This document shows, piece after piece, positions 46,982-58,766 of a DNA stretch of 64,000 nt (position 1 is the first letter of the stretch; each line of letters opens with the position of its first letter). Where the stretch lies: positions 5,456,001 through 5,520,000 of the forward strand of contig OY744462.1 of the NCBI GenBank assembly GCA_963556145.1, given 5' to 3'. The stretch comes from Hygrocybe punicea. Lineage: Eukaryota > Basidiomycota > Agaricomycetes > Agaricales > Hygrophoraceae. The notes beneath the pieces are model-generated. The model was not told the origin of the DNA. It made no database searches and saw only the letters and a list, made by a program, of their open reading frames with translations. Position numbers and translations under genes: made by a program.

Positions 46982-47815
46982 TCACTTGGCGTTTTCAGCC
47001 CACTGCCTCTGGGCTGCACAAAAATTTCCCCAGTGATACGGGTTTGCTTTCAAAGACTCAATGAGTCTCCAGATCGCCTCATAATGTTCTATGTAAGCAT
47101 CCTCGGAGAATTTGTGTTTCTCATCATAATATCCGTTCGCGTAGGCATCGAGAATACATTTTTTCTGTAACAAATGTTGAGCTAGAGTCGAGTATATGAA
47201 TAAGAATGTACCACAGTTGCAACAAGTGCAACAGCACCACAAGGGACTTCCCGTTCGAAATCTTCTGGAAACAACGATGCTAGCTTTGAGGGGCCATAGA
47301 AAATTTGAATTAGTTCGATAATGGCCGAATGCGCCAGATTGTTTGTCTTGCCCTACAGAAAAAGTGAATGAAAGCCATTTATCTTTCTAAGCTACTCCGC
47401 ACCTGGCTGTCTTTGTGTTCGCCTTGAAGAAAGAATCCTTTATCCACCAACCGCTCGACATTTGCCGAAACAGCGGCTAGATATTCCATCTGTCCAGGGA
47501 CAGTTTCTGTTGGGAATAGAGGGTAGCGAGATTCTACAATGGCTTTAGCCCTTGACTTGATTTCACTGCGAAATGTTGAACAATCGCTAAAGAGCTGTAA
47601 TACAAATTGGACAATATCTCACATGTGAACTTTGAATACTCACATAAGCAATCATATCACTTTCGTGCTCGGGATAAAATCCTGCGAAAAATCAGAACTC
47701 ATGTTCAAAATTTGATGGTCGATCTTACCTTGTTCCACTCGGCCACCTTTTCTTTCATATTCAAGTAGGGCATCAGCAATGCACTTGGCCGCAGTCTCAC
47801 GATGACCTTCATTTG

Positions 47816-49474
47816 TGTTACGGATCGCTTCTGCAGCGGGCTCCGGCAACAATCAACTTAACAGGGGGGCGGTTTCCAGAGGAGAGAACAGCAGTTACAT
47901 TGATAGATAACACTGCTACAAGGGGGGGGTTCATGGTCTAATGTCATTGCGAGCCGTGGGGGTTACCCAAGATAAGGGGGTCTGCCCCAAGAACCAGACT
48001 AAACGTAAAGAAAGGAAAAGAAGAAAAAGTCCGAACCAACAACAAGAACAGTATATATAGTGACTGGTCTTGAGGGGAGGTAAACAGAAATACAACCATG
48101 AAGCCATAACATGTCCAACTCTACCATGTGTTCACCATGAGGCGCACATGAGGCGTCCTCATGTCGATGTTCTCGCAATCCAACTGGAGGCCCGGGTGTC
48201 ATTGAGGGAGAGGTGAGGTCCAGATGACTCGGATGATTTGTCATTAGATCATGTGATGTGCAGAATTGCCTATTCGGGGTCTACACTTGCTGTAACAAGC
48301 AAGTGTGCAATCTGGCAAGTGCATTGCACGGTCGGGTCGAAGATGGGTATCATCCAGTGTGGGATTGGTGATGAGAATGTCTTGAGGTGGTGTGGATGTA
48401 GTGGCAAGGTTTGCATGAAAGAAAACAAAGGAATGTGTGGAAGGAAAACCAACTAGGACGGTGGGCTAGTCGAGGTCAGACATGTGAACAGCATAAGCTG
48501 TACCGGATGACGATGTCTGTTGATGACATATCGAGGAGCGGTGTCTTGTCCTGTTTGTGGAACAAGAAGGTCCACTTGATGTCGGTATTCGTCCAAGAAA
48601 GGGTATCATTGTAAACGAGTGTGGGAGATATCAAGGTTATAGATGGAAAAGGTTAAATGAATGTGGGTCCAGGTTTCGAGTCATGGCATGAGTGACAAGC
48701 TGTGGGAACAAGTCGTCGGGTACTGCATTGAAGCGGTGTCGTGCGAACAATATGCGATAGGGGTTGGTTCACTGTTTGGGAAGTCGTATGGTCTGTGGTC
48801 GAAGTCCAAAAGAATGTGCTTCGGCAATGGTCGGATTAGAGAGAACAGTGAAATGTCCCGTGATCGAGGATTGTCCAGGGCATGCGTGCAGGTGAGGAAT
48901 GTCGTCGGATCGTCAGGGAGGATAATGGTAGGCACAGAATACGAAAGTGGAAACCATATATCCGGGAATGGCAATTGTCAATTACGTGTCGAGATATTGT
49001 TGAGGTGGAAGTCAGAAGTATCAATGGTGGAAGGGTTTCGATGCCGATGCCAAAGATGGATCATAACAAAGTAGAAACCGATCAGGAAGGTGATGGCAAC
49101 GCTGCCAATAACAATTACGGTAATGAGCTGTGTCGGGAGTACAGCCATTGTGAATCGGTTTGTCGTGGGATGAAGTCAACAATATGTCAGGGCGAGGGAA
49201 AAGACAATAGCGATGATGTCCGTCGGCAAGGAGACTATTCGGGTACAACAAGGTCACGTGGGATATGTCCATGGTCGGTCTGGATTGTTCTAGAAGAAGG
49301 GACAAAAAGAGAACAAGGATAAGAAAATACAAGGATGTTCGAATGAAGAAACAATGACGTTGAAAGGAAGACAAAGGACAAAAAGAAATGAAAAAGGAAG
49401 GTGTGCAGTGCAGAATCGTCATGGTGGGTATCGGAATGGGCATCGGGGTTGGAAGCGGAGTTGGAAACGTAACA
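47816..49474 (-). mobile_element. Solo LTR family C, copy 3
   Basis: This 1659-bp inverted copy starts TGTTACGGATCG and ends AACGTAACA on plus. It has an exact 5-bp TSD ATTTG (47811-47815, 49475-49479) and interrupts a coding exon of the DUF6532-like gene. Confidence 0.88.
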
Positions 49475-49555
49475 ATTTGAGGGGTTTGGGAATGCGCATT
49501 TGATTGTCATCCATTTTCGAAAGCGCGCCTTTGTGTTGTCAAGGACTTTCCTCCA

Positions 49556-49934
49556 CAGGGTGCATGGTAGCATACTGTGTAATGAAGTATGTTGAATTTA
49601 TTGGACAAGTATACTGAATATTGTTATCATCTTGTTGCACACAGTATTCAAAGAGTATTCAAAATGATGATTCAATATTTTGAGACAAAGTAAATTACTA
49701 GTATTGAATGACACTTTTAGAATACTGCTTGAATAACAAGACATTTACTGAAATTATTGAAGTAGTATTGTAAAATTGCCATTCAATACTGGTAATGTAC
49801 TTTGTTTCAAAATATTGAATCATCATTTTGAATACTCTTTGAATACTGTATGCAACAATATGATAACAATATTTAGTATACTTGTCCAATAAATTCAACA
49901 TACTGCATTATACAGTATGCTACCATGCACCCTG
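49556..49934. mobile_element. hAT-type foldback MITE of about 379 bp
   Basis: The ends read CAGGGTGCATGGTAGCATAC and its complement, and the arms pair over about 150 bp. The flanks give an 8-bp TSD TSCTCCAC with one mismatch (TCCTCCAC at 49549-49556, TGCTCCAC at 49935-49942). The CAGGG end and TSD length suggest hAT mobilisation. It interrupts the DUF6532-like coding exon. Confidence 0.8.
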
Positions 49935-50849
49935 TGCTCCACCGCAATGGATAGAAATGATATCTCTTTGGGTTAGTTGATGTTTTACTGTAGGCTTTAC
50001 GGGAGTGTCGTTTGGCCTTTGGCCTAGTTCTAGATTTGTTGTTGCTTTCAACTTCGGCTTCAGAATCAGTTGTGGCATTGTCATCATCTCGTTGGCCAGA
50101 TTCCTGGATTGCACGAAGTTGATGGGCATTGGGTGGCTTAGGTGCACGATTTCGCCAGTGATGGTCAGCAACAACATCATAAGAGTCATCCTCCATATCC
50201 GACTAAAATACTATATAACAATGGGCACAGCGCAAAATTAAGAGGAACACACATCATTTACGTGATTATTCATGACTGGTGTCCTGAGTGAGTTTTCGGT
50301 AGCATTTTCATTTCCAGAGGGTACCTGGCCAAATTCTGGCGGTGGGTTACAGTAAGAAAGTAAAAAAATGGCGCAAAAATGACAATATACCTAAGTTTTC
50401 TTCGGAATAACGGTTCTGGTCGTTGATTGCATAGTCATGAATGTCGTGATGGATGTCATTAGAGTCGATCGAATGGCCATGAGCGTCGTGATGAATGTCG
50501 TTAGTGTCATGAATATTGGTAATGTCACAATTAATATTGTCAGAGTCAGCGTCATAAAGGTCATTAGTTGCCGAATACATTTGGGGGTGGATTGGTGATT
50601 CCTCTTCAGATAAAACTAACCTATGATTGACGGCATTAGTATCGGCATTGGCATGGTTATGGTTATGGTCTCTCAAGGGCGAAAGGTTGTTTGCATATCG
50701 AGGGCCGGTTATGTCTCGACCTATACGGTGTTGAAGATGTACAGCAGAGTTGCCCATCAAAAGGAGAGGATCAATGGTTGGTGGACACCTATGGGAACAT
50801 CAAAAGATTGTCACTAAATAGTGAGGCTACCAACCTAGCACTTCTGGGC

Positions 50850-51290
50850 CTTTGATAGGTTCCCACTCCAGAAGCATGAAGACTTGGCCAATGAGAATGA
50901 CTTTCGGATAACGCAGCAGACAGCACTGGAGGAGAGTCGAAACCGAACTGATAGGAATCATTTTGTAGCGCTGGTTCAGATTGCCGGGTGGGCAAAGGAA
51001 CTGACACCGAGGCACGTTGTCTACAGACAGCGTCATAAAACTGTCACTGATTATGAGAGGCGGCCCACCTTCCGGGTCCTTGCGAGGTTCCCACTCCAGA
51101 ATTATGAGGACTCAGCAAACGAGGACGGCTTTCGGAGGAGGGAGCAGATGGCGCTGGAGGAGGGTTGAAACCAAACTGATAGGAATCGTTTTGTAGCACT
51201 GGTTCTGTACCAGGAGGTACAATGTGGACAGGTTGCTGGACAGGCAAAGGAATTGACAACGGGGCCTGCTGTCCACATTCCACAGCAATT
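50850..51290 (-). repeat. Tandem duplication of about 220 bp in the DUF6532-like gene
   Basis: Two diverged copies lie near 50850-51065 and 51080-51290. On minus both encode a segment with LQNDSYQFGF and SGVGT, so the duplication is of protein-coding sequence. The copies differ at many sites and one lacks a nine-residue stretch before LQNDSYQ. Confidence 0.75.
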
Positions 51291-52998
51291 CCCTTGGTAG
51301 CAATAACATGGTTCAGACCGATACAGTGAATGCAATGCAATGCTATACTCACCTTCTGAGTGCGACGTTTCTTGGTCTTTGGTGGAGGGGCCATAGGGTT
51401 TTCGATGGTTGATGCCGGGATGTCGTCCAATTGTGCATTTTTGCATTTCCTAGTCCCGCTCTTTCGCGTCACACAATCTGATACGATTTGAAGCCATGCA
51501 AGACCACCTGTACCCTTTGATGAACGGTCAGAGCGACGTAGAACAGGTTCATTTTCTATGGAAACTCAGTTATTTAATCTGGGACTAGTCAGTGGGGAGA
51601 TGGACCTTTATCACGCAAGCCTTCCGATCCTGTACTTGTTTCTGGAGCTTGTGGTAAAGGAATAGCCCGAGTGCCGGTGTTGGAGTTCAAGTTGGCTTCG
51701 CCAGCACCACTGGCACGTAAAGGACCAACATGAGAATGACCCGGAGCTGCACTCTTGCGTGGAGCCATTACGCCCAGGGCTTAAGCTTTGCTGCCCAGCT
51801 CTAGGTGAACAGGACTGGGTGGAGAAGTTGGCTAAGCTTGGTTTTTTTTTTAAAACACCGCTGCTAAGATGTGACCTCTCCCGTACGGGCCGTACCTAGT
51901 AAATTTGTTGTGGGTTCGTAAGACTGCTGTAGCAAATGATCTTTTAAGTAGAATATAGACTTGGACGCAGGACCACAGATTTAGAATATGATTGTACTAT
52001 ACATCTAAGGAATAGTACATGTTTTTATCAAACCATTTGTTTAGAAAAAATTCGGGACAATACTCGAGACTTGTTTGTTTAGTTAATCGTGTGTCAGCAG
52101 CAGCATGAAAACGAGGGATGAGGTCTGCAGGGGCCCTCAAACTCGAAAGTGGAATCACATCACCCATGCGTGTGCCATTAGCACGGTGACTACGCCTCAG
52201 AACATACATTCGCATGATGGGGTCTGGACACATGATACGGGGAGATGCCGGAGTCAATGTAGCTGCTTGTGGCACAATATCGAAACGCTGCACATAGGCA
52301 AGAAATGGGTAGAGAGCAGGATCTGCCTGACAATTGTCCGAAGGTACCACGCGGAAAATAAGTCGAACCTGTATGACAGAATGCCCTGCAATCACCATCG
52401 TCAATCACAAACATTAATGGGGTGAAAGCACCTCACCAGAAATACCACTTTGCGGCCATACCATGTGGGGGTCTGTATTTGCGAATGCAGTATCATAACG
52501 TCCGAGAGGCCATTCAGATGTGGGGGGGTGAGCAAACAATTTCATTGGTGTTGAGACAATGTCTGGGCAGTGGTAGTCCTTCAACTGCATCCACATTGCT
52601 GACCATACCTGCAATTTGTCGACCAAAATTGACGTGTTAGCCACAGCTGGGCGACGGCCACCAATAGTGTACACTTTTTCACGACGTTCAAGGCATTGAA
52701 GGCAGTAGGAAAGTGCGAGCTCAAGATCAGGAATGTTAAATTTGACCATGACATCTTCCAGACGCATTCTTTTGAAAGTTGGATCCCGCGACAAGTGGAA
52801 CGCTGTCGAATGAGAGCCACAAGTTCGGAGTGGACGGGGAATGGAAACATCATGCGTGGATGAAAGATGCTCAGCTACTTTGAAATAGTTGACGGGAATT
52901 CGATGAGATCTGATATTTGAGACATCACGGATCCTTTCTAGGAGTGAAGTGCCTGCCTGCCGGGGATGCAAATTGTCGTCATCAGAACTAGAGTCCGA

Positions 52999-53626
52999 TG
53001 TGACAGCGAGTTCAGTTGTAGACCTGAATGGGAATCTACGGAAAGGGTGATCAGCTAAGAAGTGATCAGAGGAGTTTATTTGTCTATAGTCTAGTCAATC
53101 CAAACCGAATCCAGGGGTTCTGGATCAGAGGGGAAGTGTAGGGAGTGGAGTTACGAAGACTAATATGGAGACGATACGAAGGGAGGACTAAGAAATAGAA
53201 CTGAAGGGGAGTGATAACCTGTATTTTCTCTATGATGGGATATGATGATATGATGGGATATGATGATGGTTGTAGTATAAGGGTACATCTTTTATACTAC
53301 TGGGAGAGATCCTGTGCTCTAGTAACTATGTACTACAACCGAAGGCTGTAACTGATAGGAGAGGAGTGGAGCGGAGTATAGGAGGAATGATGCTATGTAC
53401 TAAGTAACGGGAAACGAAGATATATCATATGTAACTATATACGTACTGATTCCGGGTCGTTAGAGACATCGCATCTTGAGTATGAACGAATCCAGAGGTG
53501 GAATCCGGAGCGGAATTGATGGAAAGGACCGGAATTGGGCGGAATCGACGATACGTGAATGGGAATGGACAGGGACGAAGTGGGATATGAAGAGGATTCG
53601 GGTCCAGAGGGCCCGGAGCCTCTACA
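52999..53626 (-). mobile_element. Solo LTR-A in the Plavaka-type gene
   Basis: This 628-bp copy starts TGTGACAGCGAG and ends GAGCCTCTACA. Flanks are CCGA (52995-52998) and CCAA (53627-53630), a 4-bp TSD with one G-to-A difference. It lies in an exon. Confidence 0.87.
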
Positions 53627-55627
53627 CCAACTCGCCTTCAGTTTCGGAAGAGTAGCCCCCCGAGCGTTCGGGTGCCCTGTTGAGTGTTTCCATTTCACGA
53701 ATAGCTGTTGCGAGGTTGAACCACCGACACCTATCAATCCAATCCAGTGTACAACATATTTGGCTTTCATATCGCTGGTTGTTACCAGATCGAGCAGGGT
53801 CCTTGACAACTTCAATGTGTGCATGTTCTGTAGCATCTGCGCTCCACTGGCAGGGGACACCATTCGTTCGAATTTTCGCAGACACACTCTGCAATATCTC
53901 TAATTTGGGTATATGCCAATTGTTGATTTGCTTCTTTTTCTTCCCAGTACGTGCGCCAGCATCAAGAATCGCTTGTTTGTGGTCATGGAATTGTTTCAGC
54001 GCTACCTCTATTTTTATGCAAGTATGTTCATCAATCATGGGAGACTGGGCAAGGTATCGGACATCCATCAAGGCGTGAATGGCAATAACAAAGGGATTCG
54101 GTACTGCACCGGCAATGATGCCTACGATGTATCGCTGGATGTTTCTGTGATCCCATCCTGTTGTTTCCTTGAGTTTTGAAATCCCCCCAGCAAAGTATCG
54201 AAATCCGGTGTGAGGGTGCAGGACAGAAAATTGAAAATCAATTTCACTCTCGCCAACGGCACGAATGCACCACTTCAAGTCGTGATCCCAGAACATTTTG
54301 TGCAAATGATGAAGCGGTTCAAGGGACAAAAATTTATCTGGATCTGCTAGCAGCCAGTCCCTCCAAAATGGCTGATCTACTCCATTGAGCCGAATCTTTT
54401 TTGCCGCTTTGATATAGGCAGCTAAATCGTGGACTGGATCAACCACCGAGGCCAGAGAGTCAAGTTGTGCCAGCATGGTAGACACTGTTCTTGGCTCATG
54501 TCGATATGAGTCGCCAAATTGCTTGTATGTGGCCATTGTGAGATGTGAGGTTTTTCCACCGACCCCTGCAAGCATTGCAGCCTCCGGGGTATCGGCAATG
54601 TATCCTGCAAGAGGAGTGAAACAGTATCATGTGTTGCCACGGGGGTCACTGAACATGATGCCAAAATGGGCAGCCTTCTTCAGAGGTGACAAAACCAAAT
54701 CTAGGCATTCATGGATCAGTTGGTTCTCTAGAACACCCCAGAGATTATTATCCTTCTCGATGAACTTGGGGATGGGGAGAAGGGCAAGGAGTAAAAACGC
54801 ATGATGTGAGCCTTTGCAACGATATTCACCCTTAATATTGGCGAGGCTGATGAGCAGAGGGTGCACCTTCCGATCACCTGCCAAAATGGATATATTGGTC
54901 TTATCCGAGGATAAGATTGTCCCGAGAAGCGTAACACCCGCTGGGATTTTCGTCTTTGAAAATTGATGAATATTTTGATTAGTGTATAAAAAAAATAGTT
55001 ACCTGCATCTCCCAAGCATCATCACATGACAACCATTCGGTGTAGATGCATGTGAGCTTCTCTGCAGTCTTAAACAAACGATAAGGTGCATACTCGATGT
55101 CATCCCCAAGAAGGGGTGAATTAAATAATGATTTCAGACATTCAATTGGGTCACGATAATATAGGGTGATCGGAGACTTTGTAGGATGAGTCGTTTGCCA
55201 TGGTTTGGCTTGCCATTTAGGACCAGGCGGAAGCAACTCAGCCCGACCTCTTAATTCTTTAGCAGTTCGAAATGATAACGGTAGTTGCTTGATCTACGAG
55301 GTTTCAGTTCAGTTAGTAACTTCAGTAAGTATAGCCGAAGGCAAACTACATACCAATTCGAGGTGCAAGAACTGGTCAATAAGTCCCATGATCATGCCAG
55401 ATAAGAGCAGGAACAACCCCATTTGCCAATCATTCTGTGATGCGAATGGATAATAAAGATTCTCTTGACGCATGTCAGAGAATTGATCGAGGTCAAATTC
55501 GTTCATGAACGAGGTGCCGGGGCCAAACGTAGATGCTGCACCAAGGAAATCCTCATGAAATGGTGTGGAATCGGGGAAAGATGAATTATCCAAGTCCATC
55601 TCGAATCTCCCCTCCAGACATTGGTGG

Positions 55628-57850
55628 TGGAGTGGTACCAAGGTACCACTCCGGGGGCTCACGCAGGACTCGAGGGAAAGGTCGACTGGATAGGAAGGAT
55701 GAACTGACTACTACATCCAGAAGTACTACTGACTAAGGAAGAGGTCACGTGATCTGTCAGGCACAACTACTACAAGTGCCCCCCTTCTCTGTAGCGACGA
55801 GGGCATCGCTAGCAGAAAACCAAAAAACAAGACTGAACTGACCAAAAAATCTCTCTAAAATCTCTCAACATCACTCTCCAGTCACAACTCCCAGTCCTCC
55901 ATCACATGGAGCGGGACCCTATCGTCCATCGAAGATCGGTGGTGGCAGATGACCAAACTAGACACTCTCTCAGCTCTCCAAAACTCCTCAGTCATGACTC
56001 CCAGTCCTCCATCTCATGGAGCGGGACCATATCGTCCATCAAAAGCGGTGGTGGTAGATGACCAAACTGATGTCTCGCGGTTCTCGTATCACAGGTTCTC
56101 GGTTCACAGTTCTCGTGTCGCAGGGTTCTTGTGTCCAGGGTTCTCAAAGGTGCAAAAGGTGTTCGGGGCTCATTTAGTGCTGGTAACTTGGTGGGTAAGG
56201 CGGTTGGGTAGTCTCGGGTATCCAGGTGAGGTCAAGGGCATAGAAAGAAGTAAGAGCAGGATTGTGGGGAAACAGACACGGATAAAGAAACTGAGATTAA
56301 GGAAACTGAGGGGAGGTTACTGAGTGAAGGAAACTGAGGAAAAGAACCTGAAGAGAGGGAATCAGAGGCTAAGGAAACTGAGGAAGGAAATAGAGGGGGA
56401 GGGAATAGAGAGAGAGGAAACAGAGATGAAAGGAACAGGGGACAGGAAACAGAGGAAACAGAAAAGAAAGCTATATACTTGGGCACTAGAGCTGGCACCG
56501 GCGTCAAGGGATCTCTTTGCATGGGCTCTGGGAAATGGTCGCGAGGGGTCGCGAGGGCCTGGGAACGAGGCTGGGGGTCCTAACGAACGTGCGCGAGTGG
56601 GGTGGGGTTGCCGGAGTAGGCAGTCGCGGGGTGGTGACACGAGACGGCGTTGGGGTCCAAACATGGTGGGGATGGCTCGTTCGGGGCATTGATGAGACGT
56701 AGGGTGTTCTGGGGTGATAAATGGGTCGGGCGTGAGCTTGACGAGTGGGCATGGGGCCGCGTAAGTCGACGCAGTGGGGAGCGTGGTGCTGGTCCACCAA
56801 AGATGGCAGTGGGGCTCGTTTGAGGCAGCGTGGGGTGGATGGGGGTTCTTCAACATCGAGAGTGGGCATGGGGGACATAACGGGTGTGCGTGGGGCCGGG
56901 ATGGTGAGAAACGCAGTCTCGATGTTGGGGTGACGTGGCAGGGTCGCTGGGTCACCAAGAAGGGTGGGGCAGTCTCGTTTGGGGTAACGGAGCGCGACGG
57001 GGGGCTCTGGCATGTGGGACGTGGGTGCCAGGGGTTGGATGAGCATGGGTTGGGGTGGGGATCCACAGGAAACGGGGTCGCGGGATGTCGACGTGGTGGT
57101 GACATGGAGTATGGCCGGGGTGTCTGAAAACGATGGTGCTGGCTCGTTTGGTGCAACGAACGGGAACGGGGGGTCCTGGCCGGTGGAACGAGGGCACGGG
57201 AGGTCAAATGGGGCCGTGTGGGGCTTGGGATAACGAAAATATGGGGGTCCAACACGGGGGCGCAACGGATCCGTGGTGTGACCAAAAAGGTCTGCAACCG
57301 TGGATTCGGGGTGGCGTAGGGGAGCGTGCAGCTCCGGTACGTCAAACGAGGGTCCGTGGGGTCGGATGAGCCTCCCTGGGGCTAGGAATGACGAAAGAAA
57401 ACAACAATGAAATGAAAAAATGGGGGGGTCGCAAATGTGACGTGGCCTGCTGCTTGGGTGTTGAGAAGGGTTGCGGGTGCGTTTTCGGGTCAACACGGGG
57501 CGATGCGGGGCCCTATTGAGCTGAACATGAGTGCTGGGGGGTAACTGGAGTGTTGTATGGCCATGAATGAAGGGAAAATCTGCGGTTGTGCAGCAGTGGG
57601 TGGTGAGGCCGAAAAGAGTCGTCTCACGAGAAAAAAAACGTCAGGAGTGAGAAACCGAGGGAAAAAGAGGTGCGTGGGTCGAAAAACACTCTCATCACCA
57701 CGTTGGAGTGATACCGAGGTACCACTCCGGGGGCTCATGCAGGACTCGAGGGAAAGGTCGACTGGATAGGAAGGATGAACTGACTACTACATCCAGAAGT
57801 ACTACTGACTAAGGAAGAGGTCACGTGATCTGTCAGGCACAACTACTACA
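55628..57850 (-). mobile_element. TRIM retroelement 3 (2.2 kb, 147-bp LTRs)
   Basis: Direct repeats lie at 55628-55774 and 57704-57850 (plus start TGGAGTGGTACC, end CAACTACTACA). TSD is GTGG (55624-55627) versus GCGG (57851-57854). On minus the 5' LTR is followed by ACGTGGTGATGAGAGTG, identical to the TRIM 1 site. The 3' LTR is preceded by AGAGAAGGGGGGCACT. The interior is G-rich on plus, with long compositional open frames and no retroelement protein. It is the inverted relative of TRIM 1. Confidence 0.88.
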
Positions 57851-58096
57851 GCGGTCGATTCCGCTGGGGTCCAGATCTTCATAGGGACCGTCATCGACCA
57901 GTTCGGTAGACATGGTGGGCCGGAGAGTCTGAGGTGTAGTCAGCCTGTCAAAGACACTTGCACAGGAAGACCAGGGTTGATTGAGGTGACGGGTCACACT
58001 GAAGACAGAGTTGAAGACTTTTGAACATCTAGGGCATTCCGCCTGAGTCATAGTTGTTCGAATTCCAGGTTAGGATTGTGATGGATCTCCGATTAA

Positions 58097-58764
58097 ATGG
58101 ACTTGTCCATGTTTACCAAAAAACACACTCCACTTGTGCAAATGCCTTTGGGATACTCCTCTTCCATCCCTCCAACACCTACTCCTCAAACACTCTCCTC
58201 CTTTGATCCTGAAATGGAGGATTTCATCCATTTTTATCCTTCAGGTCCTTCTGCACCTGCCACCAAGCTTTCCTGTTTTCCATGTCCTGGTCATTCTCCT
58301 TCGCCATCCCGTTCCCCAACTACCCACAATTCCCCTGTTCCATCAATCCGCTCTAATTGCACATTTGGATCTTCCTCAAATGTATCGACAGATGCCGCGT
58401 CACTAATGTTTGATGCTTTGATGGTACATGTTGGTTAATTGCTCTAATCTGTGCCCTTAATTTGATTCCCAGACCCTCCCCGTTCCAGAAAGTCGGGAAG
58501 ATGCATTAGACATGCTCGAATCTGCAACTAGCAAATGGGATACTTTACAGCTTGAAAGGGATCTCGCTGATTCCAAATTGTGAGAAGCGAAGCTGCACAC
58601 TGAACTTTGCAACATGAAAGCAAAACAAGCTGAAAGAAATCTTGAGGTTGCTAACTTCAATGTTTCTCGTGTTCATTGGGTCATAAGTAAGACTAGTCTT
58701 AAGGAAGTCTTGCCGCCTGAAAATGTCCCTCCTAATGTGGAGCATGTGGTTGTAAAAACGGATG
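58097..58764 (+). pseudogene. Coiled-coil protein next to the Plavaka-type gene, with an in-frame TGA
   Basis: Exon 1 (58097-58429) is Pro/Ser-rich (PSPSRSPTTHNSPVP). A 43-nt intron follows, then exon 2 from 58473. Exon 2 encodes a charged helix (ESREDALDMLESATSKWD, MKAKQAERNLEV) and ends in ISKTSLKEVLPPENVP. TGA at 58581-58583 interrupts it after DSKL. It is divergent from the Plavaka-type transposase, only about 45 bp from its start, and could be that transposon's second gene. The family is not recognised. Confidence 0.5.
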
Positions 58765-58766
58765 GT

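Larger units (their letters stand above)
46982..51768 (-). pseudogene. DUF6532-like gene broken by a solo LTR and a MITE
   Basis: The C-terminal exons on minus are 47815-47729, 47681-47644, 47594-47403, 47352-47212 and 47164-46982, with introns of 47-50 nt. They encode FRSEIKSRAKAIVESRYPLF, KTNNLAHSAIIELIQIFYG, VPCGAVALVAT and YIEHYEAIWRL, which fit the Agaricomycete DUF6532 domain as I remember it. The exon before them is split by LTR C (47816-49474) and by a MITE (49556-49934). Removing both restores RYHFYPLRW, ARFRKWMTIKCAFPNPSN and EGHRETAAKC in one frame. N-terminal exons reach ATG 51768 (MAPRKSAAPGHSHVG). They include an Asp/His-rich segment with NDIHHDIHD repeats and a tandemly duplicated segment. 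The family's function is unknown. Confidence 0.72.
51997..58051 (-). pseudogene. Plavaka-type transposase gene, broken by a TRIM and a solo LTR
   Basis: On minus the gene starts at 58051 with a C2H2-like finger (CPRCSKVFNSVFSVTRH). It resumes after TRIM 3 (55628-57850) at 55627 and runs with introns near 55300 and 55005 to 51997. Landmarks are PLSFRTAKELRGRAELLPPG, ITLYYRDPIECLKSLF, GTILSSDKTNISI, YCFTPLAGYIADTPEAAML, EPLHHLHKMFWDHDLKWCI and QWSADATEHAHIEVVKDPAR. These match, from memory, the Plavaka-type transposases (CACTA-related) abundant in Agaricomycetes. LTR-A (52999-53626) splits an acidic linker; removing it restores SETEGESDSSSDDD. The intron before 54627 and the frame near 54625 are uncertain. 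Apart from the insertions the coding sequence is well preserved. Confidence 0.78.
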
